Shown: piece after piece, positions 1-6,423 of the stretch
Layout of the letters: each line of letters begins with the position of its first letter
How positions within the stretch are numbered: the stretch's first letter is position 1
NCBI GenBank assembly: GCA_937983085.1
Contig: CALJKZ010000705.1
Span: forward strand, 1 to 13,768
Source: an uncultured Gemmatimonadales bacterium
GTDB lineage: Bacteria > Gemmatimonadota > Gemmatimonadetes > Longimicrobiales > Gaopeijiaceae
Reading direction: 5' to 3'
Length of the DNA stretch: 13,768 nucleotides
Translations under genes and position numbers: made by a program
Notes under the pieces: generated by a model
Seen by the model: the letters and a program-made list of their open reading frames with translations, nothing else
Told to the model about the DNA's origin: nothing
The model's database searches: none

Positions 1-330
1 CCCCGTCCCTCGCCCCTCCTCCACCCGCCCTCCTCCTCCCCCCGCACCCCGCGCCATCTCGGCGATCCGCCCGCCCAACTCCTCCCTCAGGCGTTCCTCC
101 ACTGCACCGAGGAGCACCGCGTCACCCTGGGACCGATTCCCCTTCCCGGTGATGATGCGGAGGACGGGCTGTCCGCCTCGGCGTTCCCAACTGTCGAGGA
201 GGCGCTCCACGCGTCCGACGGCCTGCGTTCGGGTCAGGCCGTGAAGGTCGATCTCGGCGTCGGGGAATGCCGCGTGAAGGGCACCGCGGATCTTCGGCGG
301 CTCGGGTCGGGCCGTCCGTCGCTTTCCCAC
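1..330 (-). CDS. Smr-domain protein (partial, runs off left edge)
   Basis: About 110 residues are visible before the reading frame leaves the window with no stop. The motif DLHGLT (residues 28-33) followed by a helix and then ITGKGNRS (60-67) is the signature of Smr (small MutS-related) domains, which are nucleic-acid nucleases or nicking domains found alone or at the C-terminus of MutS2. There is no MutS2 ATPase in front, so this is a stand-alone Smr protein. The domain is followed by a Gly-rich, low-complexity tail (five Gly in a row near residue 97). The start chosen is GTG at 330, the first start codon after an in-frame TGA at 346-348 that ends the gene upstream; no clear ribosome binding site precedes it, so it may depend on coupling. 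Domain call is firm; start is uncertain. Confidence 0.8.
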   Translation of the reverse strand, partial: MGKRRTARPEPPKIRGALHAAFPDAEIDLHGLTRTQAVGRVERLLDSWERRGGQPVLRIITGKGNRSQGDAVLLGAVEERLREELGGRIAEMARGAGGGGGRVEEGRGTG

Positions 331-345
331 AGGGCCGCGGGTTCG

Positions 346-882
346 TCAGCCGTCCGTTGGTAGTGCTTCTTCGATCTCGGGCTGGGGCGGCTCTTCGGCC
401 CTGCGCCCTGCCAGATATCCCACGCAGTACGCCCGTAGCGTGGCCTCGAAACGGCTCATCTCCGGCGCCGACCGCAGGCCCGCCTCTCCCTTCCGGCGCA
501 CCGCCTCGGCGAGCTTGGCCACGGCGGTCATGAGCTCGACGACGTGCGGATCGCCTCGGGAGACCGACTCGGACGGTTGGAGGTGGGGATCGAGGTCCAT
601 CCCCACCACGACGCCCTCTTCCACCGAGGCCGCGGCGTGGGCGTCCAGGAACGCTTCCGCGAGCTCGATCTTGCGCTCGGGAAGCGGTTCGTCGGGCGAG
701 ATGAAGGCATCACCGAAGGGGTCGGCCCGATCGGGAATCGCCTCGTCGGGGCCGATGAGGGCCTCGTCCACGGACTCCACCTTCGCCTTCACATTGGGGA
801 CGGAGTCCCGTACCTGGTGACGGCGGGACCCTGGTGGAAAAGCCGGTGGCGGCAGACGGGATCCTCGATTGTTCTCGCTCAT
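346..882 (-). CDS. Acidic protein of unknown function
   Basis: I do not recognise this 178-residue protein. The start is the ATG at 882, because GGAG sits 7 bases upstream; an ATG five codons earlier has no such site. Residues 1-25 are Pro/Arg rich, and 30-100 are strongly acidic and contain an imperfect nine-residue repeat, GPDEAIPDR (44-52) and SPDEPLPER (62-70). Residues 110-165 look helical (VVELMTAVAKLAEAVRRKG, then SRFEATLRAYCVGYLAGRR), and the C-terminus is again acidic and Pro rich. There is no signal peptide or membrane segment, so it is probably cytoplasmic. It lies downstream of the yqaA operon but has its own promoter-like sequence, and it is followed after 15 bases, in the same frame, by the Smr gene. 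Coding is likely from the RBS and the long open frame; function is unknown. Confidence 0.75.
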   Translation of the reverse strand: MSENNRGSRLPPPAFPPGSRRHQVRDSVPNVKAKVESVDEALIGPDEAIPDRADPFGDAFISPDEPLPERKIELAEAFLDAHAAASVEEGVVVGMDLDPHLQPSESVSRGDPHVVELMTAVAKLAEAVRRKGEAGLRSAPEMSRFEATLRAYCVGYLAGRRAEEPPQPEIEEALPTDG

Positions 883-926
883 GGCCCTTCTCCACACCTT
901 GGGGGCACGACTCGCGCGACGTCCGC

Positions 927-956
927 AATATACTTCCGGCTTCGCTGCGTAAACAA
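927..956 (-). promoter_or_regulatory. Sigma-70-like promoter for the acidic protein / Smr pair
   Basis: On the minus strand a -35-like TTGTTT (951-956) is followed after 18 bases by TATATT (927-932), close to the TTGACA/TATAAT consensus and the most AT-rich spot in a GC-rich region. It lies about 45 bases upstream of the ATG at 882 and just after the stop of the yqaA-like gene, which suggests the last two genes can be transcribed separately from the operon. Predicted by eye only. Confidence 0.5.
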
Positions 957-967
957 AGGTTTCCGCG

Positions 968-1630
968 TCAGGAGAAGAAGAACTCCACGGCGATGAACCC
1001 CCCGACGAGGAGCACGCTGAAGATCACCACCAGCCGGTCGAAGTTGCGGTCGATGAAGCGCTCGATGGGCGGCCCGAAGTAGTACACGAGACCGGCCAGC
1101 ACCAGGAAGCGGAAACCACGGCTGAGGACCGACGCCAGCACGAAGATGCCGAAGTTGATGCCGAACACGCCCGACGCGAGGGTGAAGACCTTGTACGGGA
1201 TGGGCGTGAGTCCGGCCATGAAGACGGCGGCGAAGCAGGACTGGTCCGCGAAGGCCCGGACCTTCTCGAACGCCTCGGGGGTGACACCGGGCACGTAGGC
1301 GAAAAAGAGGTCCTGCGTCCCGGCCCAGGCCAACGCCCCGATGGCGTAGCCGGCCATCCCTCCCAGGACCGACGCCAGCGTCGCGATGGCGGCGAAGCGG
1401 ATGGAGCGCTTGGCCGCGCCCAGGCAGAGGGCGAGCAGCAGAGGGTCGGGGGGAATGGGAAAGAACGACGACTCGGCGAACGCGATGGCGAAGAGAGCCC
1501 ACACCCCGTACGGCGTGTCCGCCCAATGGAGCACCCAGTCGTAGAGGCGCCGGATCTGGCCGCGGATGCCCTTGTACGTACGCTCCTGCCCGGCACCCTC
1601 AGCGGGGTTCGCCTCGACGCCCTCCGTCAC
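968..1630 (-). CDS. YqaA-family (VTT/DedA-like) inner-membrane protein
   Basis: This 220-residue integral membrane protein has hydrophobic segments at about 43-65, 78-104, 133-155, 157-184 and 199-218. The conserved blocks FFPIPPDPLL (56-65), TPIPYKVFTLASGV (142-155) and SRGFRFL (170-176) are characteristic of YqaA proteins, which belong to the VTT/DedA (SNARE-associated) superfamily, whose members are implicated in lipid handling and envelope homeostasis. The exact substrate is not known. The start is GTG at 1630, whose GTGA overlaps the pcm stop by 4 bases, indicating translational coupling. It is the last gene of the packed operon; no clear hairpin follows its stop before the next promoter-like sequence. 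Confidence 0.88.
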   Translation of the reverse strand: MTEGVEANPAEGAGQERTYKGIRGQIRRLYDWVLHWADTPYGVWALFAIAFAESSFFPIPPDPLLLALCLGAAKRSIRFAAIATLASVLGGMAGYAIGALAWAGTQDLFFAYVPGVTPEAFEKVRAFADQSCFAAVFMAGLTPIPYKVFTLASGVFGINFGIFVLASVLSRGFRFLVLAGLVYYFGPPIERFIDRNFDRLVVIFSVLLVGGFIAVEFFFS

Positions 1631-2304
1631 GACCCGCCCTCCTCGCTCCAGGCGAACCGCCCCAGGAGCGGCACGAACTTCACCTCTCCGCCCACGATCT
1701 CCTCGGTCACCGCGAACCCGGTCTTCTTCACCAACGTCAACTCCTGGATGTCTCTGGATCCTACGGGAATGAGCATGCGGCCCCCATCGGCGAGTTGATC
1801 GACGAGGGCTTTGGGCACCGAAGGGGATGCGGCCGACACCACGACGACGTCGAAGGGGGCGTACTTACGCCATCCGATGGTCCCGTCGCCCACGAGCAGG
1901 GCCGCGTTCTTCACGCCGAAGGCGTCGAGCGCCTTCCGGGCGCGCTTCGACAACTCGCGCACCCGCTCCACGGAATAGACCCGGTCGGCCATGATGGCGA
2001 GAAGGGCCGTCAGGTACCCGCAGCCGGTTCCGATCTCGAGGACCTTGTCGTCTTCGGTGGGCCGCAGAATGGAGAGGTAGTGGGCCTGGAGGGATGGCTG
2101 GGAGGCCGTCTGACCGTACCCGATGGGGATGGCGTTGTCCTCATACGCACGCGGCTGGACGCCCTCCGGTAGGAAGATATGCCGGGGCACCCGATCGAAG
2201 AGCTGCAGAATCTCGAGATCGTCGACACCTCGAGACCGGATGTCCTCGATGAGCTTGCGCCGATAGCCCGCATAGCGGACATCGGCTAGAGGGTCAGGTC
2301 CCAC
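1627..2304 (-). CDS. pcm: Protein-L-isoaspartate O-methyltransferase
   Basis: The enzyme transfers a methyl group from S-adenosylmethionine to abnormal L-isoaspartyl residues, starting their repair. With the start used here it is 225 residues, normal for the family. Visible motifs are VPRHIFLPE (39-47), the active-site region GYGQTASQPS (62-71), SAM-binding motif I VLEIGTGCGY (88-97), GDGTIGW (139-145), and a C-terminal LIPVG plus KFVPLLGRF. The start is GTG at 2304, with GAGGA 9 bases upstream, inside the end of surE (19-base overlap with the surE stop). The frame is open further upstream to 2415, but that would overlap surE by about 130 bases and adds no family sequence. The surE-pcm order is a known bacterial pairing, both linked to stationary-phase survival. 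Confidence 0.93.
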   Translation of the reverse strand: MGPDPLADVRYAGYRRKLIEDIRSRGVDDLEILQLFDRVPRHIFLPEGVQPRAYEDNAIPIGYGQTASQPSLQAHYLSILRPTEDDKVLEIGTGCGYLTALLAIMADRVYSVERVRELSKRARKALDAFGVKNAALLVGDGTIGWRKYAPFDVVVVSAASPSVPKALVDQLADGGRMLIPVGSRDIQELTLVKKTGFAVTEEIVGGEVKFVPLLGRFAWSEEGGS

Positions 2305-3053
2305 GCGCGGATGTCCTCGATGAGACCGTAGTTCGTCAGGTCGAGATGGAGAGGCGTCACCGAAATGTAGCCGTCCTCCACGGCCTGGAAGTCCGACCCG
2401 GCCGGGCCGCGCCACGTGGCGGTGCCCCCTCCGATCCAGAAGTACTCCCGGCCCATGGGATCGTTGGCCCGGGTGATGGAATCGGCGTACCGCCGACGAC
2501 CCAGGGAGGTGACGCGGACGCCTTTGACTTCGTCCGGCGGAATGGGCGGCAGGTTGATGTTCAGGAGGGTGTCCTCCGGAAAGTCACCTCGTCCGAGAAT
2601 CCCCTTCAGCAGTTGACCCACGAGACCCTCGAGCCCCTCCATCTCCTCGGGAAACACCCCGCAGTACGACAGGGCCACCGCAGGGATGCCCAGCACGGTA
2701 GCCTCCATGGCCGCGGCGACGGTACCCGAGTAGAGGACGTCCTCGCCCATGTTGGAGCCGTGGTTCACGCCGGACACACAGACGTCGGGCCGTTGGTTCA
2801 TGAGCTCACCCACGGCGACGATGACGCAGTCGGTGGGGGTACCGTCCACGATCCACGTTCCGTCCCGGGCACGCCGGGCGCGGAGGGGATGGTGGAGGGT
2901 CAAGGAGCTACTGGTGGCGCTCTGCTCGCGGTCGGGCGCCACCGTCGTGACGGTACCGAGGCTGCTCGCTGCCCTGGCCAGAACACCGATGCCCGTGGCC
3001 AGGTAGCCGTCGTCGTTGGTGCACAGGATGTTCATGGGGAACGAGCGATTCAC
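2286..3053 (-). CDS. surE: 5'/3'-nucleotidase SurE
   Basis: SurE removes phosphate from nucleoside 5'- and 3'-monophosphates (some members also act on short polyphosphate) using a divalent metal in the cytoplasm. The protein is 255 residues, typical for the family. Metal-site residues are visible: TNDDG (12-16, D14 and D15), the Ser in DREQSA (S46), and SGVNHGSNMG (95-104, N98), followed by YSGTVAAAMEA. The start is given as GTG at 3053, whose GTGA overlaps the merR stop by 4 bases; the ATG at 3035 (protein beginning MNILCTNDDG, the usual family beginning) is a real alternative. It sits between merR and pcm in the operon. Confidence 0.95.
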   Translation of the reverse strand: MNRSFPMNILCTNDDGYLATGIGVLARAASSLGTVTTVAPDREQSATSSSLTLHHPLRARRARDGTWIVDGTPTDCVIVAVGELMNQRPDVCVSGVNHGSNMGEDVLYSGTVAAAMEATVLGIPAVALSYCGVFPEEMEGLEGLVGQLLKGILGRGDFPEDTLLNINLPPIPPDEVKGVRVTSLGRRRYADSITRANDPMGREYFWIGGGTATWRGPAGSDFQAVEDGYISVTPLHLDLTNYGLIEDIRAWDLTL

Positions 3054-3415
3054 TCCGCAGGCTCGGGCGGAGTCAGGAGCTCCCGGAGTTCCTCGAGTTC
3101 GGCCTTGATGCCGGTGAGGAAGTCGGGGGCCACCACCTCGCTTCGCTCCTCCTTGAGCTCGCCGCTGCTCCGCATCTCCAGGATCTTCTGGTTGGCGCCC
3201 TCGATGGTGTACTTCTCGTCGTACAGGAGATGCTTGACCAGGAGGACGATCTCGACGTCACGCTGGCGGTAGACGCGGTTGCCGGCCCGGTTCTTCGTGG
3301 GATTGAGGACCGAGAACTGGGTTTCCCAGTAGCGAAGCACGTGGGGCTTCAGCCCGGAGAGGTCGCACACCTCGCCGATGGAGTAGTAGACCTTCTTGGC
3401 GACCGGCTCGTTCAC
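3050..3415 (-). CDS. MerR-family transcriptional regulator
   Basis: This 121-residue protein begins with a winged helix-turn-helix of the MerR type: YYSIGEVCDLSGLKPHVLRY (10-29), then WETQF, NRAGNRVYRQRDVE and a helix ending in YTIEGANQKI. There is only a short acidic tail after about residue 80 (LKAELEELRELL-like helix), with no effector domain and no metal-binding cysteine cluster, so it is a small one-domain-plus-dimer-helix member rather than a metal or drug sensor. The start is GTG at 3415, because GAGGAG lies 5 bases upstream and the GTGA overlaps the gpsA stop; a GTG two codons earlier is possible. Its targets are unknown. Being embedded between gpsA and surE suggests it is co-expressed with them; autoregulation is possible but no operator was seen. 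Confidence 0.88.
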   Translation of the reverse strand: MNEPVAKKVYYSIGEVCDLSGLKPHVLRYWETQFSVLNPTKNRAGNRVYRQRDVEIVLLVKHLLYDEKYTIEGANQKILEMRSSGELKEERSEVVAPDFLTGIKAELEELRELLTPPEPAE

Positions 3416-4425
3416 GACCACTCCTCGGGCTTCGGATCTCGGAGCATGAGGTCCCGCAACGCCTCGGCCGGCGTCTTCCCCTGCTCCACGATGGCGTACA
3501 CCTGCTCGGCGATGGGCATCTCCACGCCGTGTTTCGATGCGAGGTCATGGACGGCTCGGGCCGTCTTGATGCCCTCGGCCACGGCCGTCATCTCCCCGAG
3601 GATCGCGTCGAGAGTCTCCCCGGCGCCCAAACGATACCCGACCGTGCGGTTCCGCCTCAACCCACCGGTGCCCGTGAGGACCAGATCGCCCACTCCCGCC
3701 AGGCCGTAGAACGTCGCCTGTTGAGCGCCCATCGCCACACCCAAACGGGTAATCTCGGCTAGCCCTCGCGTAATGAGCGCCGCCGTGGAGTTGTGGGCGT
3801 ATCCGAGGCCTGCGGTCATGCCTGCGGCGAGGGCGATGACGTTCTTCACCGCGCCCCCGAGCTCCACGCCGACGACGTCCGGGTTCGTGTACACCCGGAA
3901 CCACGGGGTCTGGAACGCCTCCTGGACGGCCTGGCGAACGTTCGCGGCCTTGCTGGCCACCACCACTGCGGTAGGCTGACGCTGAGCCACCTCCTTGGCG
4001 AAGCTAGGCCCGGACAGCACCGCGAAGCGGTCCCCGATGGCGGGTCCCAGTACCTCGGCTGCGACCTCGTCCATCCGCAGCAACGTTCCCAGCTCGATGC
4101 CCTTGGAGGCGCTCACCAGGAGGGCGTCGTCCGCCAGCAGGGGTGCGGCCGCCTGGAGGACTGGCCGTACGACCTGCGACGGACTCACCGAAACGACGAG
4201 GCTCGCTCCGTCCAGGACCCGGGCCATGTCGGCCGAGGCCTGGAGGGAAGGCGGGAGACGGACGCCTGCCAGGTACGGGTTCTCTCCGTCCCGGCCGATG
4301 GCCTCGGCGACCTCCTCCTCGTAGGACCACAGCCATGTTTCGTGATCCCCTTCGGCGAGGACGGTGGCGAGGGCGGTACCCCACGCACCGGCCCCGAGAA
4401 CGGCGACCCTCCGGGATTCGGTCAC
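3412..4425 (-). CDS. gpsA: Glycerol-3-phosphate dehydrogenase [NAD(P)+]
   Basis: GpsA reduces dihydroxyacetone phosphate to sn-glycerol-3-phosphate, the backbone of membrane phospholipids, in the cytoplasm. At 337 residues it is family length. The N-terminal Rossmann motif is VLGAGAWGTALA (9-20), followed by VSASKGIE (104-111), the SGPSFAKEV block (138-146), the catalytic lysine in GGAVKNVIALAAGM (K194), and GLAGVGDLVLTGTG with an Arg/Asn motif (RRNRTVG). The start is GTG at 4425, whose GTGA overlaps the plsY stop by 4 bases. Its product is the acceptor for the acyltransferase PlsY encoded directly upstream, so the two consecutive steps of phosphatidate synthesis are co-translated. Confidence 0.97.
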   Translation of the reverse strand: MTESRRVAVLGAGAWGTALATVLAEGDHETWLWSYEEEVAEAIGRDGENPYLAGVRLPPSLQASADMARVLDGASLVVSVSPSQVVRPVLQAAAPLLADDALLVSASKGIELGTLLRMDEVAAEVLGPAIGDRFAVLSGPSFAKEVAQRQPTAVVVASKAANVRQAVQEAFQTPWFRVYTNPDVVGVELGGAVKNVIALAAGMTAGLGYAHNSTAALITRGLAEITRLGVAMGAQQATFYGLAGVGDLVLTGTGGLRRNRTVGYRLGAGETLDAILGEMTAVAEGIKTARAVHDLASKHGVEMPIAEQVYAIVEQGKTPAEALRDLMLRDPKPEEWS

Positions 4426-5039
4426 GACGGCGGCGGGTCACTCGCGGCCTTGCGACCGAACCGGTTCTCTTCTCCTCGCATCAGCCGACCGATGTTGGAT
4501 CGGTGCTTGACGATGACGAAGATGGCCAGGGCCGTGGCGAAACCCACCAGCTCCATCCCGCCCTGGTGCGGCGTCACGGCGATGAGGATGGGCAGCGCGA
4601 AGGTGGCCGCAATGGATCCGAGGGAGACGTATCCCGTGGGAAGGGTCACGCAGAGCCAGACGATGAGTCCGCCCAGCACGGCCCACGGCGCCAAGCCCAG
4701 GAAGGCACCCGCGCTGGTGGCGATCCCCTTCCCCCCTTTGAATCCGACCCAGAGACTGAACATGTGGCCGAAGATGGCCGCAGTACCGTAGGCCAGGGCC
4801 CAACGAAAGCCCACTCCGGCCAGGTCGGCAAAGACGACCACGGGGACCCATCCCTTGGCGACGTCCACGATGACCACGGGGAGGGCCCACTTCCATCCGA
4901 AGACGCGGAAGGCGTTGGTGGCGCCGAGGTTACCTGACCCGTGCTCACGTAGATCCAAGCCATGGAACGCCTTCCCCACCCAGTAGCTGGTGGGGGTGGC
5001 GCCGAGGAGGTACGAGAGTCCGAGTAAGGCGTACGTCAC
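4422..5039 (-). CDS. plsY: Acyl-phosphate:glycerol-3-phosphate acyltransferase
   Basis: PlsY is the membrane enzyme that transfers an acyl chain from acyl-phosphate to glycerol-3-phosphate to make lysophosphatidate. The 205-residue protein is rich in hydrophobic segments and shows the three family loops: GSGNLGATNAFR (34-45), GHMFSLWVGFKGGKGIATS (91-109), and KHRSNIGRLMRGEENR near the C-terminus. The start is GTG at 5039, preceded by AGGA about 9 bases upstream. It follows der after a 48-base gap, the largest gap in this operon, and overlaps gpsA by 4 bases. Confidence 0.96.
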   Translation of the reverse strand: MTYALLGLSYLLGATPTSYWVGKAFHGLDLREHGSGNLGATNAFRVFGWKWALPVVIVDVAKGWVPVVVFADLAGVGFRWALAYGTAAIFGHMFSLWVGFKGGKGIATSAGAFLGLAPWAVLGGLIVWLCVTLPTGYVSLGSIAATFALPILIAVTPHQGGMELVGFATALAIFVIVKHRSNIGRLMRGEENRFGRKAASDPPPS

Positions 5040-5087
5040 CGTGTCACATCCTGAGTGCCCGAGGGTCGAAGCCTGCGGCGCGCGGTC

Positions 5088-6422
5088 CTACGATGCGTCG
5101 TCCTTGCCGCTCCGGATGCGGAGCCGGATGGGCGTCCCCATGAAGTCCCATGCCTCGCGGAACCCGTTGTGGAGGTAGCGAATGTAGTGATCGGGGATGG
5201 CCTTCGGAAAGTTGGCGAACAACGTGACTACGGGGGGTCGCACCGACACCTGCGTCCCGTATTTGATCTTCACCGGGCGGCCTCGATGGTGGGGAGGAGG
5301 CTGCCGCCCCACCAGCGTGCGCAGGACCTCGTTGACCTCGTGGGTCTCGATCCGTCGGGAGCGCTCCTCGTTGACCTCGAGAATGAGGTCGAGACAGCGT
5401 CGGACACGTTGTCCCGTCAGCGCCGACGTGAACACCATGGGGACCCACTGGAGGAAAGGAATCCGCTCGCGCACCCGCTTGGTCCATTCCTGGGCCGTCT
5501 TGGTGTCCTTCTCCACGAGATCCCACTTGTTGGCCAGGAGGATCAGCCCCCGGCCCGCATCCCACGCGGTTTGGGCGATCCGTATGTCCTGCGCGTGGAT
5601 GTCGTCCTCGCTGGCGTCGACGAGCAGGATGCACACGTCGGCGGTGTGGACCACGCGATCCGTGCGCAGGGCGCTGTAGTACTCCAGGGAGTCCTTGATC
5701 TTCGTCTGCTTCCGCAGGCCCGCGGTGTCCACGAAGACCAGTGTCCGGTCGTGGTAGCGAAAGAGCGTGTCGATGGGGTCGCGTGTGGTTCCTGCCACGT
5801 CGGACACCACCACCCGGTCTTCGCCGATGAGCTTGTTGACGAAACTCGACTTCCCGACGTTCGGCTTTCCGACCACCGCCACCCGAATGGCGTCGGCGTC
5901 CACATCGCTCTCCGGCGCCTCGGGCATGACGTCGAGAAGCCGATCCAGCAGGTCTCCCGACCCTTTCCCCGAGAGGGCGCTCACCGGAACGGGCTCTCCG
6001 ATGCCCAGGGACCAGAAGTCGAGGTGTCCCTGGTCTGTGGGCAGGTTGTCCATCTTGTTCACCACGAGCACAACGGGCGTCTCGGTCTTGCGGAGCACCT
6101 CCGCCAGGCGCTCGTCCAGGGGATGGACTCCGTCCTTGCCGTCCACCAGGAACAGGATCACGTCCGCCTCGTCGACGGCGTGCATGGCCTGCTCCCGAAT
6201 GGCCGCGTCGAGGACTTCGTGGCTTCCCTCGATGACCCCGCCCGTGTCCACGATGAAGAAGTCGCGGCCGGCCCAGTCGGCTCGGGCGAAATTGCGATCC
6301 CGCGTGACACCCGGTTGATCGTCGACGATGGCGAGGCGTTGGCCGAGGACCCGGTTGAAGAACGTCGACTTCCCGACGTTGGGCCGACCGACGACCGCCA
6401 CGACGGGCAGTCGAGGCGTCAC
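5088..6422 (-). CDS. der: Ribosome biogenesis GTPase Der (EngA)
   Basis: Der is the tandem GTPase needed for maturation of the 50S ribosomal subunit. The 444-residue protein has two complete G domains. In the first: GRPNVGKS (12-19), DQPGVTRDR (35-43), DTGG (59-62) and NKMD (122-125). In the second: GKPNVGKS (185-192), AGTTRDPID (210-218), DTAG (232-235) and NKWD (298-301). A C-terminal KH-like domain follows from about residue 355. All G-motif residues are intact. The start is GTG at 6422, one base after the stop of the upstream radical SAM gene, with AAGGGA about 10 bases in front. It is the second gene of the operon. Confidence 0.98.
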   Translation of the reverse strand: MTPRLPVVAVVGRPNVGKSTFFNRVLGQRLAIVDDQPGVTRDRNFARADWAGRDFFIVDTGGVIEGSHEVLDAAIREQAMHAVDEADVILFLVDGKDGVHPLDERLAEVLRKTETPVVLVVNKMDNLPTDQGHLDFWSLGIGEPVPVSALSGKGSGDLLDRLLDVMPEAPESDVDADAIRVAVVGKPNVGKSSFVNKLIGEDRVVVSDVAGTTRDPIDTLFRYHDRTLVFVDTAGLRKQTKIKDSLEYYSALRTDRVVHTADVCILLVDASEDDIHAQDIRIAQTAWDAGRGLILLANKWDLVEKDTKTAQEWTKRVRERIPFLQWVPMVFTSALTGQRVRRCLDLILEVNEERSRRIETHEVNEVLRTLVGRQPPPHHRGRPVKIKYGTQVSVRPPVVTLFANFPKAIPDHYIRYLHNGFREAWDFMGTPIRLRIRSGKDDAS

Positions 6423-6423
6423 G

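Noticed and set aside
440..820. Plus-strand open frames opposite the acidic protein
   Set aside because: Ser/Arg-rich shadow composition and no RBS; the minus-strand gene has a good RBS and a promoter-like sequence.
2305..2415. N-terminal extension of pcm to 2415
   Set aside because: It would overlap surE by about 130 bases and add Arg/Gly-rich sequence not found in the family; GTG 2304 gives normal length.
2346..3272. Plus-strand open frame of 308 codons
   Set aside because: Shadow of surE and merR; composition is Gly/Arg/His rich with no family motif.
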